DNA of 64,000 nt from Haematococcus lacustris (GCA_030144725.1 JASKMD010000031.1:9905097-9969096); one strand, 5' to 3'. Numbered from the stretch's first letter, positions 1 to 12,197 are shown. A program made the numbers and translations. Notes: a model not told the origin generated them from the sequence alone.

Positions 1-972
1 GGATAGGTAGAAAATGGTCACACCGAGGGTGCAATGTGCAAGAAGGCAAGGCCTTGTGCGGTGTGTCTCAAAGTTACAGGCATTGTTGCTACGTGAAGAT
101 CTGCTACAATCACCGCAGCAAGAGAAGATGAAGCATCAGTAACTGAGTTGGAAGGAGGCATGGAACCGCCAACGGTATGGCGCAACGGATGCAGTAGGTG
201 TGACAGCATGGGCGAAAAGGGGATGGGTGTCTAATGTTGGCCTTGCTTATGTGGGCTCAATTGGTCCAGCACGAAGTTGTGGACTCTGCCCGTTGGGCGT
301 CTGCTTAATAGTATGGGCGAGGCTCGGCCGTGGCTATGTTGAGTGCAATGGATGTTATGTAGGGGAAGAGGATGAGAGTGCTTTGTGGGGCGTTCTCTGT
401 AGCATCTTATTGCCAAAGGCGTTGTCATGAAGTCCCTGGCAACGGCTGTGGCCCGAGCTTTCATGACAGCTAGCCAGATCCTGGCAGCAGCATGGCTAGC
501 TTGCAGCCTATCCAGCCTGGCCTATCATACCCCATTGAGTCTTGCCACTGCAACATTTAGACTTGCCCCTCTCTTGCCAATGCAGCATGCGTGCTGTAAC
601 TCGGTCAGCTATTGAGCTTCAGACCGCCACGCCAGTTCACAGCCTGCCTTCTCCACGAGGACAGCCTTTGTCATACAGCATCGCCAGCCAGCTATGCCAA
701 GCTGCTCACCCTGCCCCAATCCTCACACAATGCCAATCAAGGTCTGTGTATAGACTGCATGCGAGAATCCAGCCTGGTTTCACATCCTGCGCCCCTCAAT
801 GAAGACAGCACTGAGCTCAGCAGGCCACACTGCCAGCTTGTGTGGTCTGGGTCTGTATGGTCTGCATGTCATGCAACATGGCGGACTAGGCACACGCATT
901 CTTGCCAGCAGCGCTGGCTTGAGCTAGTGCAAACTCACGCAGCAGCTGGCTCATCTCTGCGGCCCGCTCTTT
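1..972. repeat. Duplicated segment, copy 1
   Basis: This stretch matches 11201-12197 almost base for base, beginning with the same ggataggtagaaaatggtca start and ending inside what is the last exon of the sorting nexin gene in the other copy. It differs by scattered substitutions and lacks an insertion of about 75 bp found at 11567-11640. After position 972 the similarity jumps to about 12571 (the gataaccctaac block), so roughly 375 bp of the other copy are missing here. The repeat may extend left of the window. Confidence 0.85.
817..972 (-). pseudogene. Truncated copy of sorting nexin last exon
   Basis: The end of duplicate copy 1 corresponds to the 3' part of the SNX1-type gene's final exon (12040-12197), including its TGA stop, read on the minus strand. 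It encodes only the last C-terminal helix segment of the BAR domain, is cut off abruptly and has no upstream exons in this window, so it is a dead fragment carried by the segmental duplication. Confidence 0.75.
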
Positions 973-1005
973 GATAAGAGATAACCCTAACCCGGACCCT
1001 GGCAG

Positions 1006-1650
1006 CTAGGACAGACCTGGGGTGGTGACGCCAGTCTGGGTTGCAACTTCAGGGAGGGGCCGCACCTCCAGAACAAGAAGGTGTTGCCCAGCCGGTTGGG
1101 GCCCGGCTCTGTGCACTTTGAAGCGCCCAGTCATATGAAGGTGGCACTTTCGTACCCAGACTCTAAACCTCAGTCTCTTGTCCAACACCCTGAAGAACCA
1201 CCTATGCTTAGGCCCGTGGGCTTGCTTGGCCAGGCAGGGGAGATGCAGGATGCCAAGGTCTTGGACAGCTCCAGGGGCACGAGTCTGGCCCGTCTGCTCC
1301 AATGCCAAGGCCACAAGAATGGGCACACGGGATCCAGGCTCAGACATGTTCAAACCCAGCTGTTTCACAATGGGCTTCTGTACCACCTCGAAGCATCTGG
1401 CGCCAACACGGTACGTGCCCCATTCTTGAACATGCGGCAGTGGGTCGACCCCAGGCCCAGCAGCAGCCACCAGGTCAGCAGCATCCATGCTGCCATGTGC
1501 TGTTGCTGGCCCAGGAGCTGATGAGGGCCCTGACCCATCAAGGGCAACGGGGGCTTGGCCATGGGCTGCAAGCAACATTGCAGTTGTCTCTTTCTCACTG
1601 CCCGCATGCAAGCACATGCATGTGAGATTATGCCGGTGGCAACACAGCAA
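1006..1650 (-). CDS. Unrecognised open frame
   Basis: A 214-codon minus-strand frame. Its middle (EWGTYRVGARCFEVVQKPI) and end (HRWFFRVLDKRLRFRVWVRK) have ordinary protein-like composition rather than low-complexity bias, which suggests real or recently real coding sequence. I do not recognise a family. It lies on the same strand as the frames at 2549-2956 and 4872-5684, so all three could be exons or remnants of one gene or mobile element read leftwards. Splice sites joining them are not evident. It may equally be a chance frame in GC-rich DNA. Confidence 0.2.
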   Translation of the reverse strand: MLCCHRHNLTCMCLHAGSEKETTAMLLAAHGQAPVALDGSGPSSAPGPATAHGSMDAADLVAAAGPGVDPLPHVQEWGTYRVGARCFEVVQKPIVKQLGLNMSEPGSRVPILVALALEQTGQTRAPGAVQDLGILHLPCLAKQAHGPKHRWFFRVLDKRLRFRVWVRKCHLHMTGRFKVHRAGPQPAGQHLLVLEVRPLPEVATQTGVTTPGLS

Positions 1651-2548
1651 TGCTGGTGGCAGGCTGTGAGGTCAGGGTCAGGGACTCACCGCAAGCACCT
1701 GGAGCCATCTGCAATGCTAGCGGGGGTGGCGCTTCAGCTCCCGGCAGTGGCACCAACGTTGCCATGCCCTGGTTCTGATCTGCATGCAGACATAGACAGC
1801 ATAGCCATCCTGTCCAGCATTTACTAGCCAGTCATTACACGATGCTTGAGAATGTGCATCAGCTCATGCAGCAACCGTGACATAGGCCTGGGGTGTGAGC
1901 AGATTGCTTACACTGCTTGCATTCCACAACAGGCATTGCAGCTGGATTAGCAACAATCGTGCTGCAGCCTCACCTGCAGCAAGGGACAGCACCCGGCGCC
2001 TTCCGCCGCATTGTCTCTTAGCTTGGCTCCCTGCTGCTGCCTGCCCAGACCTTGTGCGCTTGCTCAGCCTGCCATCCGTTGCAGGTTGCGGGCTGAGGTC
2101 TGCCTGGCTTGGAGCTGCGGCTACAGCGGGTGACGGCACTGCTCCACTGCCCACTGCGCACCACAGGCAGAGCACCACAGGACAACAGTGACGTCAGGCA
2201 GACGAGAAGGTGGGAGATAAAGGATAGCATCGTGCTTGGCAGGTGTGCTAGACAGGAAGTAGTAGGGCAGGAAGTACAAGGAATCCTGCCAAGTTGACCA
2301 GTGTGTGGGCAGCACAAGGTAGTCGCACGGTGCTCGAGGGGCAGGTAGTTTCCTTAACGCACCCATCTCTTTGCTGCTGATTCCTTTACATTGAGTATCA
2401 CCCTTGGAGCAGACACATCAGTTGTAGCCCATGTGAGTTGATTACATGTTTGTGCAGGCGGGCCTAGATTATGACAAAGTTGCGGCCTGGCCACAAGGGC
2501 AGCTTGCTACCAGTCTCCGCACACCCCTGCCCGCATGTGAGCACCTGC

Positions 2549-2956
2549 CTAGACTGCTGCAGTGCACAGCCCAAGGTGGCAGTGAGGTGCAGGAGGACCG
2601 CCAGCTGTCTCACCAGCATTAAGGGCAGGGGTCTGAGCAGGGGGTTGCTCCAGGAGGCGTTGCATGGACTTCCACAAGATCCAGGCAATCATCGTAAAGC
2701 TCATTCCAGCACACTTCAGAAGGGTCGCTGCATATGCCTTGCGTAGTGCCTCCAGCTGGGCAGCACCATGGGGGCTGCTGAGCCACTCCTCCATGCACGT
2801 ATATGCGTCTGCCAACATGGGCACTTCACTGGCAGGGAGGTGCTTGTCCAGCATGGCTACCACGGTGACAACAAGGTCCTTTGCTGCCAGTGGTCCAGGG
2901 TCAGGCTTAACATCTGAGCGCAGCAGCAGCGGCGGAGGCAGATGAGGTCGCAACAT
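2549..2956 (-). CDS. Unrecognised open frame, helical
   Basis: A 135-codon minus-strand frame starting with ATG. The part from about residue 15 to 105 reads as amphipathic helix (for example VVTVVAMLDKHLPASEVPML and LEALRKAYAATLLKC) with no low-complexity bias. I do not recognise a family. It could be an exon of the same unknown unit as the frames at 1006-1650 and 4872-5684. Confidence 0.22.
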   Translation of the reverse strand: MLRPHLPPPLLLRSDVKPDPGPLAAKDLVVTVVAMLDKHLPASEVPMLADAYTCMEEWLSSPHGAAQLEALRKAYAATLLKCAGMSFTMIAWILWKSMQRLLEQPPAQTPALNAGETAGGPPAPHCHLGLCTAAV

Positions 2957-4871
2957 TGAGGTGCAGATGGGTCCATTCCGAGGGCTGGTCCACAGGTCCT
3001 AGTCAGACAACTGGTGACATGTTGCGAGCTTTGCAGGCCATGGAGCAGGCTTCACCTGGCTCCTCCTTTGTCAGGTCAATCGCGTCCTCTCTGCCACTTC
3101 CAGCCAGCCTTGCTCTCAAGGCAGGCACACCTGAGCACAGGGCATTGGATGGCTTGCCATGTGACAGAACAGGCTGTGGCCAAGGCCAGGGTCACCGTGA
3201 GACCTGTGATAGTCAGGGGTGTGCACATGACCTGATGCTGTGTGGCACAAGCATCTATGCAGGCTGAAGCTACGCTGGCTGGGCAATGTGAAGCATGGCA
3301 TGGCTGCATACAGCCTGAAGCATGGCCAATCCTTGTGAGGGCTATCCACATTTGTTGCTATGGCAGCCCATACTGCCTGACATTGGCAGGAAGGCCCACA
3401 GATGTCCCACCGTGAGGGGCACAGACATTATTTGGCTGGGACGGCCCAGACCCCACATCACATGGAGGAGCAGCAGCCAGGCCTGCATCTCAAACAAGCA
3501 CACGACACGCATGCCGTGAGGGTCCCTCTGTCATCATAGACTGAGTGAGCACTACATACAACAGTGAGAGTAGGTCATGCCGCAACAGGCGATCCCATGT
3601 CTCTCCAATGGTCTGCTAAATATGTCTAGCTCAACAGCCTAGAAGGCGTGTGAGGGCCTTTGAACCCTGTTCAGCTCTATGGCATTTATATAGCCATCAG
3701 CACCTTTCCTGCCTTACTTGCACAAGGATTGCTGGAGGTTGGCACAGGAACCCCGGGGCGCTGCCTAACACAAGCCTGTAGCTACAGTCAGATAAGCTAA
3801 CTCAGCCACTGGAAAAGCTGAAGCTGTGTTCCAACGGGAATGTGTCACCACCTTTGCCTGGCAGCCTGGGCGGGGGTGTGGGTGGTCCCCCCATGGAGCC
3901 CAGCGCCCGCCAGGCCTGGCTTGGAGCTGCATGCAGGAGTCAGAACAGCCATCATTGTGATGTGGTGGTGTGATCCTGACCCGATTTGTACCCTACACCT
4001 TGCGTGACGACCCTCTTGCAACCACCCCCACTTGTACATCACTTGCTAGTCAGGGGGTGCGAGGTGTGGCTGTGTCCAGACTGAGACCTGGTCAACCTGC
4101 CTGTATCAACTCTCTGAGTGCGTCAAGCCGACGGTTGGTGCAACAGGGCTGCCTTGGAGCTAGTAATGGGGCCCAGTAGGCATCCCATGCAAGCAGCCAA
4201 GTTGGTAAAAGTGTGTTGCCCCACCAAGGGAAGTTTGAAGGTGCACCCCTCCCAGCCATGAAGAAAGCAGCTCGACTGTGGCCAGCCTATCTTTGGTGGC
4301 TGGGTGTGTCTATACAGGTAGGTGACACTGATGGACCTGATCAAACACTGTACACACATGTCCCTTCATTGGGCAGGCCAGGTTGCAGCATGTTAAGGAT
4401 ACATGCCACATCAGAATGCAGCACATGCGGATGGTGAAGTGGTGAAAGCAACCAACAACAGTACTGCCACACACCATTAAGTCCATGCCTTGCAATTGGC
4501 TATTTGTATACTGGCCTGGCTTGGCGGGCACCAGGGATGCCAATCCGAAGAGCATGTGCAATTGATAGTGGGCCAATCGCATGAGCATGTCAGCTGGCGT
4601 CACTGAAGGTACTGCTCACTGAAGGGTCAAATGTTTCCAACACTCTTGCCCAAGCGATCAGCTTAACCAATGGTGCAAGCTTGTTGGAGTCAACAGCAGC
4701 TGCTGTCAACCGCCTCATAACCAAAGTTGCATTTCCCTTTTGCATCAGTATTGTATGCTCAGCATTGCAAGATCTGAGAAGGGGACCACAGGCACAGAGC
4801 TAGTGTCTGACAGCGCTAAACCCATGTAAACAAGGGTGCAGGCGTACAGCTGTATCAGTATGACTTGAGCA

Positions 4872-5684
4872 TCAGAGCAGCATCCTTGCTTGAGTGGTGT
4901 GACCTGCCAGCCCCACACCTGGGCAAGGGGCATGACCAAGATGTGGCTCAGGGCCACTGGGCAGGGCAGGGGCTGCAGTGGGAAGGGCAGGGGCCTCAGG
5001 GGCAGCTGGGGCTGCTTGCCTTGCCATGGAGGCCTGCTGCACCCCTGCACCCTGCTGCAGGCGGGAGGGAGGGGTATGTGGTGCTTCTGCAGGCGCTGCA
5101 GAATTGAGCTGGCTACCAAGGCTGACTGCTGCAGGCCTACCGCTACCAGCAGCTTTCAGGCCCAGGACCCACTGGCCTTGAGGTGAGATAGCGATCCACT
5201 TGACCTCATCCCAATGCTGCATCAGGCTAGGCCAGGGCCAGTCAAGGTCCTTCCAAAACAGCTTCAACTCTCTGTCACCTCTCCTGGTGAAGATCAAGGG
5301 TGGCGGCAGCTGCTGTACAGTGGGCTGGCCGTCATGCATCACACACACTATTGCCTGCAATCCATGCTTGTGCTCATCTCTATTGAACTGACGTTCCCGA
5401 GATGGCTGTGCCATGTACTTGAGAAGGTATCGGCTGCGGTCGATAGACACTGGCGTCTAATTGCCATGCGAGCGATCTAAGCTGCACATAAGACGTTGTT
5501 GTGTCTCGATGGCCAGGCACGTCAATTCTCCCACAGCGATCTGCCATGGCTGGTCAGTGCCTGGTCGACCAGCTGTAGGAAGGGGAGGGACTGGCTCTGG
5601 GGTAGAGGCAGCTGGTGCAGCAGCCTGCTGCCTGTCTGCGGCTGCACCAGCAGAGCAGGAGGCCCGCTTGTCAGTGGCAATCAC
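4872..5684 (-). pseudogene. Unrecognised frame broken by one TAG
   Basis: Two adjacent minus-strand frames (5684-5457 and 5450-4872) are in the same phase and are separated only by a single TAG at about 5457-5459. Read through, they give about 270 residues with a compact region (RSRYLLKYMAQPSRERQFNR, then a stretch containing LKLFWKDLDWPWPSLMQHW and VKWIAISPQGQWVLGLK) followed by an Ala/Pro/Gln-rich tail. I do not recognise it. A once-coding element or gene exon with a nonsense mutation is the simplest reading. Confidence 0.3.
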
Positions 5685-8220
5685 TGGGGAAGGAGGGTGG
5701 GTGAGCTTTGCTCTGTGCAGCTAGCATTGTTTCCACTCTGCTTAGCTCAGCAGTGCACCCTGTCCAGCCTGTAAGCGGCCATGTTGCCATGTGAGGTCAA
5801 TAGTAGGCCTCCCAACCTGGAGTTTTGGGTGCCAGTGTGATGGCAACAGGTGGCCCAACACAGCCAGGCAAACCAGGGCAGACCAGGACAACCAGCAGCG
5901 GGTGCCAGCAGCCTATGCAAACCACCACCCAGCCCACCACCCCATCCTGCTCAGCCCCCCAAGGCTACCACGCCGGCAGGGCTGGCTGTGCCTGGGTCTA
6001 GGTGAGCCTGCTACAGAAGCAGCTCCCAGACCGAGAGAGCTACCAGACCCCTAAGAGGGAGACTATAGCGCCCACTGGAGATATGTTGGTGGCTTGTATT
6101 AAAGGCACTGACTGACCCAAGGTGATGACCACCAGTAGAGAGTCACATTAGTAGCATGACAAGATGCCTCATGCCAAGCAACAAGAGCAGGTGGAGAAAC
6201 GCCTTGCAGGCCAAGCTTAACATACAAGCCCTCGAGGTGCCTTTGCGGATGATTAGCATGGCCTCTCAAGGAGGCCTCGACATAAGGGCACAAGCCAAGG
6301 GCTGGCTACCAGGGCATTGCATACAAGGCAACCTAGCTGGCTGCTCTATAATGCTGCACATCTGGTGGTGTCAGGTGGCCCCTACACAAGTTATACACTG
6401 AGTTGGGCTGGGTTGGGTTTGGCTGGCACAAAGTGCAGCATGGACAGCTCCTCGCAGGCCAACTGCTGAAACATCTGGCATGCTTGCGTGCAGCTTGCAG
6501 ATGCAGCTTGCTGAAAACATCTCTTGGGGTGTCCAACGCACATTTCAAGTGGCCCTGTAGTTGTCACATGCCCACATCCTGCTTGCATGGAGTTGTGTGG
6601 TTTTGAAGGCAGTCACACGGGGCAGTCCTCAGTGCAGGTGGGGGTATTCAGCCAACTCACTCGACTCAGTTCAGCCATCAGCAGGCCCATGTCAAACATG
6701 TGGCAGCAAGGCAAGGCAGCAAGGTATGAATGTTGTGGTGTGCGCCTGCCGGGGTAGGGGCTCACCGTTTGTGCCTGGCACTTCTGGCAGGGGTTTAGGT
6801 GGTGGCACCCTATCCAGAAGGGGTGTATGTGGAGGGCCTGATGGTTTGTGCTCAGCTATTTCCCTGCTGCACATGTAAGAGCTGGCCACGAGCCGCGTCA
6901 TTGCTACCTGCGGCAGCATTCATGGCGCATGCAGGGTTTGGTTACACATACTCGATTGCTTTCAAACCATTAACCTGTAACTGACTCCGTGATTAGGGAC
7001 GGTGCTCATAGGCATGCACATCCATTCAGGCTTCAGAATAGTGTGACAGCCAAGAGCAAGCTTGTGGCGTTTGAGGACCAATGGCATGTGGGTAAGAACC
7101 GGGTAGCAGCAGAAGTTTTAAGAGGAGGAGCATTAGCATAGGCAAAGTACCTTGTATCTTAAAGCCTTGTCACCCCTTCAACCCTCGGTGGTTGCCTTGC
7201 TGTAGGCGGGCAGATGTTTATCGTGGCTCAGAATATCTCGGCTCAGAGAGCGGGGCTACCAAGCACTTAGGCTTCTGCGAGAGAACTCAATGCGGCCTGC
7301 GGGGGTCAAGCCGCGATGGCAACTAGCTGCTGATGCTTTGTGGAGGGGGCAACGTTGTCTGAGCAACGAATGGTCCAGTGTCATCGACGAGTGTAACGCA
7401 CTAGCAGCAGGGCGTCTCTTAAGCATTATCTTGCCTTTCCCAGTGCCGCTTTAGAAATTTCCAAATCCGTTAGAAATGCGTCCCCGGGTAGGCGCGTTTC
7501 AGTTATAGGCGCTATACAGGCGCTACTGGGGTCTAGAGGGAACTAGGCAGCGCGTGTTACAGTGGCTAGGCAGATGCTATACAGGCACCGGACGTCCCAG
7601 TGCTGCATTCACAAAGACGCACTTCGCATGCCAACCATGCACTACCACAATGTCCCGACAGCTGGACCGCTCTGCTGCGGAGCGCCCTGCTGCAGAGCAC
7701 CTTGACACAGAGACTCTGCGCATCCCGCAGCCCGCCACACGAAAGGGTTCTCATGTCTAAAGTTGGACGCTTTCCATAAGCGCACCATAGGTTGAATGCG
7801 CTGTGTGCATGGTGTGAGGCTCAAACTTGTCAATTTCATGTATACCTATCTTGGGGAGCCCCACACTTCTCCAAAACAGGTATTGACCGTTGTGTATCTA
7901 ACCAAGCCCGGGACTGTGTCCGTAACCCAGGAGTTACTCTAGCCCTACCCTGTGCATGCTCTTGGTCACACACTAAGGAGCATCAACGCAGCTTTGGGGT
8001 GAGGGATCTGGATGGTGGGCACCTGCCAGGTTGGTCAAAGTGGTCGTGCACAGGTGTGCGCCATTGGTATTGGAGACAGCCATGGTGCCCTGGCAGCAAT
8101 CTTAGCTGATCAGCCTTGGGCTGTTGCCAAGCCCCGCACTCCCACCCTCTTTGCCCCACCCCCACTAGCAAGTGCCGTGCTTGGCACGCCTTCATCAACG
8201 CAAGGGGGGCGTAAGGCTTG

Positions 8221-8690
8221 ATGAGTGACACCGGCATGTTGCAGGCACTGATGGAGGAGGGAGTCACCTCCTTGAAGAAGTTCAAAAAAGGCGTCCTGCC
8301 AGACCTAGCAAAATCTGACAAGTACATTGAAGGGACCAAAGATAGTCATGTGAGTGCTCCTTGCAGTCAGGTGCCAGCCAAACAGTCCTTGGGTGCTCAG
8401 CCAGCCAGCGACAAGACGTTGAGTTGCGGCTTCACATGGGCCAGCCACGTGATGCCGTCGTCCCGGTAGTACTGCCCAGCTACAAGCTTGTGCCATACGG
8501 AGAGCTTTGTGCCTTGCTACGGTGGCTATGTTCGTCATCTAAATCATTCCAGTGAGACGATTGTGGATAGGGTCAAGGTGAGGGGGTGAGGGAGCTGGGT
8601 GGTGGGGAAGTTGGAGCATAGGCATGTGTCCTTGCAGGTGGCTACGGTTAATGTTCAACAAGGCAAAACGATCCCGGGTGGGGCATGATG
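8221..8690 (+). CDS. Putative small gene running into the GGGC array
   Basis: ATG at 8221 opens a 43-codon exon ending at a good donor (cat|gtgagt, 8350). It begins MSDTGMLQALMEEGVTSLKK and is rich in Lys and Leu. Downstream stretches near 8445-8575 (one frame gives SFVPCYGGYVRHLNHSSETI) and 8639-8688 (VATVNVQQGKTIPGG), each bordered by plausible splice sites, could be further exons, but I could not join them in phase. The coding trail ends about 20 bp before the GGGC array. The short Pro-Gly-Tyr style recalls small ciliary microtubule inner proteins, which is only an impression. Either a short gene or one truncated by repeat expansion. Confidence 0.25.
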
Positions 8691-8710
8691 TGCTCAACAA
8701 GCAACAACAT

Positions 8711-11114
8711 GGGGCGGGCGGGCGGGCGGGCGGGCGGGCGGGCGGGCGGGCGGGCGGGCGGGCGGGCGGGCGGGCGGGCGGGCGGGCGGGCGGGCGGGCG
8801 GGCGGGCGGGCGGGCGGGCGGGCGGGCGGGCGGGCGGGCGGGCGGGCGGGCGGGCGGGCGGGCGGGCGGGCGGGCGGGCGGGCGGGCGGGCGGGCGGGCG
8901 GGCGGGCGGGCGGGCGGGCGGGCGGGCGGGCGGGCGGGCGGGCGGGCGGGCGGGCGGGCGGGCGGGCGGGCGGGCGGGCGGGCGGGCGGGCGGGCGGGCG
9001 GGCGGGCGGGCGGGCGGGCGGGCGGGCGGGCGGGCGGGCGGGCGGGCGGGCGGGCGGGCGGGCGGGCGGGCGGGCGGGCGGGCGGGCGGGCGGGCGGGCG
9101 GGCGGGCGGGCGGGCGGGCGGGCGGGCGGGCGGGCGGGCGGGCGGGCGGGCGGGCGGGCGGGCGGGCGGGCGGGCGGGCGGGCGGGCGGGCGGGCGGGCG
9201 GGCGGGCGGGCGGGCGGGCGGGCGGGCGGGCGGGCGGGCGGGCGGGCGGGCGGGCGGGCGGGCGGGCGGGCGGGCGGGCGGGCGGGCGGGCGGGCGGGCG
9301 GGCGGGCGGGCGGGCGGGCGGGCGGGCGGGCGGGCGGGCGGGCGGGCGGGCGGGCGGGCGGGCGGGCGGGCGGGCGGGCGGGCGGGCGGGCGGGCGGGCG
9401 GGCGGGCGGGCGGGCGGGCGGGCGGGCGGGCGGGCGGGCGGGCGGGCGGGCGGGCGGGCGGGCGGGCGGGCGGGCGGGCGGGCGGGCGGGCGGGCGGGCG
9501 GGCGGGCGGGCGGGCGGGCGGGCGGGCGGGCGGGCGGGCGGGCGGGCGGGCGGGCGGGCGGGCGGGCGGGCGGGCGGGCGGGCGGGCGGGCGGGCGGGCG
9601 GGCGGGCGGGCGGGCGGGCGGGCGGGCGGGCGGGCGGGCGGGCGGGCGGGCGGGCGGGCGGGCGGGCGGGCGGGCGGGCGGGCGGGCGGGCGGGCGGGCG
9701 GGCGGGCGGGCGGGCGGGCGGGCGGGCGGGCGGGCGGGCGGGCGGGCGGGCGGGCGGGCGGGCGGGCGGGCGGGCGGGCGGGCGGGCGGGCGGGCGGGCG
9801 GGCGGGCGGGCGGGCGGGCGGGCGGGCGGGCGGGCGGGCGGGCGGGCGGGCGGGCGGGCGGGCGGGCGGGCGGGCGGGCGGGCGGGCGGGCGGGCGGGCG
9901 GGCGGGCGGGCGGGCGGGCGGGCGGGCGGGCGGGCGGGCGGGCGGGCGGGCGGGCGGGCGGGCGGGCGGGCGGGCGGGCGGGCGGGCGGGCGGGCGGGCG
10001 GGCGGGCGGGCGGGCGGGCGGGCGGGCGGGCGGGCGGGCGGGCGGGCGGGCGGGCGGGCGGGCGGGCGGGCGGGCGGGCGGGCGGGCGGGCGGGCGGGCG
10101 GGCGGGCGGGCGGGCGGGCGGGCGGGCGGGCGGGCGGGCGGGCGGGCGGGCGGGCGGGCGGGCGGGCGGGCGGGCGGGCGGGCGGGCGGGCGGGCGGGCG
10201 GGCGGGCGGGCGGGCGGGCGGGCGGGCGGGCGGGCGGGCGGGCGGGCGGGCGGGCGGGCGGGCGGGCGGGCGGGCGGGCGGGCGGGCGGGCGGGCGGGCG
10301 GGCGGGCGGGCGGGCGGGCGGGCGGGCGGGCGGGCGGGCGGGCGGGCGGGCGGGCGGGCGGGCGGGCGGGCGGGCGGGCGGGCGGGCGGGCGGGCGGGCG
10401 GGCGGGCGGGCGGGCGGGCGGGCGGGCGGGCGGGCGGGCGGGCGGGCGGGCGGGCGGGCGGGCGGGCGGGCGGGCGGGCGGGCGGGCGGGCGGGCGGGCG
10501 GGCGGGCGGGCGGGCGGGCGGGCGGGCGGGCGGGCGGGCGGGCGGGCGGGCGGGCGGGCGGGCGGGCGGGCGGGCGGGCGGGCGGGCGGGCGGGCGGGCG
10601 GGCGGGCGGGCGGGCGGGCGGGCGGGCGGGCGGGCGGGCGGGCGGGCGGGCGGGCGGGCGGGCGGGCGGGCGGGCGGGCGGGCGGGCGGGCGGGCGGGCG
10701 GGCGGGCGGGCGGGCGGGCGGGCGGGCGGGCGGGCGGGCGGGCGGGCGGGCGGGCGGGCGGGCGGGCGGGCGGGCGGGCGGGCGGGCGGGCGGGCGGGCG
10801 GGCGGGCGGGCGGGCGGGCGGGCGGGCGGGCGGGCGGGCGGGCGGGCGGGCGGGCGGGCGGGCGGGCGGGCGGGCGGGCGGGCGGGCGGGCGGGCGGGCG
10901 GGCGGGCGGGCGGGCGGGCGGGCGGGCGGGCGGGCGGGCGGGCGGGCGGGCGGGCGGGCGGGCGGGCGGGCGGGCGGGCGGGCGGGCGGGCGGGCGGGCG
11001 GGCGGGCGGGCGGGCGGGCGGGCGGGCGGGCGGGCGGGCGGGCGGGCGGGCGGGCGGGCGGGCGGGCGGGCGGGCGGGCGGGCGGGCGGGCGGGCGGGCG
11101 GGCGGGCGGGCGGC
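8711..11114. repeat. GGGC tetranucleotide array, about 600 units
   Basis: An apparently uninterrupted run of (GGGC)n, about 2.4 kb, between gcaacaacat and ggctcagaga. It is read in all frames as Gly-Arg-Ala-Gly or Pro-Pro-Ala-Arg and so creates giant false open frames on both strands. Related but much shorter tetranucleotide arrays occur at 46019-46377 and 51892-52161. The purity over 2.4 kb could partly reflect consensus polishing. Confidence 0.97.
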
Positions 11115-11200
11115 TCAGAGAAGCGCTTCGTACGCCGACAATGCAACAATTGGGAAGTGGTGTCCCAAAGGTTGTTGCGCCGGAGGTCATAGGTGGCTGG

Positions 11201-12197
11201 AGGATAGGTAGAAAATGGTCACACCAAGGGTGCAATGTGCAAGAAGGCAAGGCCTTGTGCGGTGTGTCTCAAAGTTACATGCATTGTTGCTACGCGAAGA
11301 TCTGCTACAATCACCGCAGAAAGAGAAGGCGAAGCATCAGTAGCTGAGCTAGCAGGAGGCATGGAACCGCCAACGGTATGGCGCAACGGTTGCAATAGGT
11401 GTGGCAGCATTGGCGCAGTAGGGATGGGTGTCTAGTGTTGGCCTTGCTAATGTAGGCTCAACCGGTCCAGCACGATGTTGTGGACTCTGCACGTTGGGCG
11501 TCTGCTTAGTAGGATGGGCGAGGCCCGGCCGAGGCAATGTTGAGTGCAATGGATATCATGTAGGGGAACAATACTACAGTATGGCCCCAACTTACAACAT
11601 TACTTCGCATGACAGCTGCATGGCTATGTATATGTATTCTCTGTAGCACCTTTTTGCCAAAGGCATTGTCATGAAGTCCCTGGCAACGCTTGTGGCCCCT
11701 ATCCTGTCAGTAGCATGGCTAGCTTGCAGCCTATCCGACCTGGCCTATCATACCCCATAAAGTCTCGTCACTGCGACATTTAGACCTGCCCCTCTCATGC
11801 CAATGCGCGTGTGTGTTGTAACTCGGCCAGCTCTTGAGCTTGAGGCCGCCACGCCTGTTCACATCCTCCCTTCTCCACGAGGACAGCCCTTTGTCATACA
11901 GCATCGCCAGCCAGCTACGCCAGCCTGCTCACCCTGCCCCAATCCTCACACAATGCCAAACAAGGTCTGTGTATAGACTGCATGCGAGAATCTAGCCTGG
12001 TTTCACATCCTGCGCCCATCAGTGAAGATAGCACTGAGCTCAGCAGGCCACACTGCCAGCTTGTGTAGTCTGGGTCTGTATGGTCTGCATGTCATGCAAC
12101 ATGGCGGACCAGGCACGCGCATTCTCTGCAGCAGCGCTGGCTTGAGCTAGTGCAAACTCACGCAGCAGCTGGCTCATCTCTGCGGCCCGCTCCTTTT
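11201..12197. repeat. Duplicated segment, copy 2
   Basis: This is the partner of 1-972. It covers the sequence downstream of the sorting nexin stop codon plus about 155 bp of its last exon. Because the functional exon continues uninterrupted on this side, this is the original copy and 1-972 the derived one. It carries an extra block at 11567-11640 absent from copy 1. Confidence 0.85.
11592..11596 (-). terminator. Candidate polyadenylation signal TGTAA
   Basis: The minus strand reads TGTAA about 445 nt downstream of the sorting nexin stop codon. TGTAA is the usual polyadenylation signal of chlorophyte nuclear genes. The motif is short and this is placement by position only. It lies inside the block missing from duplicate copy 1. 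Confidence 0.3.

Larger units (their letters stand above)
973..8220. other. Long stretch without a recognised gene
   Basis: About 7.2 kb in which I recognise no protein domain or RNA gene. Three minus-strand reading frames (1006-1650, 2549-2956, 4872-5684) look more protein-like than their surroundings and are listed separately. The stretch 6960-7560 is less GC-rich than the rest. A minus-strand TATA-like motif (ctatataaatg) sits near 3690 but cannot be tied to a gene. Decayed mobile-element sequence is plausible, but I saw no long terminal repeats or inverted repeats. Confidence 0.5.

Noticed and set aside
8539..11347. Open frames of 800-900 codons on both strands
   Set aside because: They are read-through of the GGGC array in every frame and carry no information beyond the repeat.
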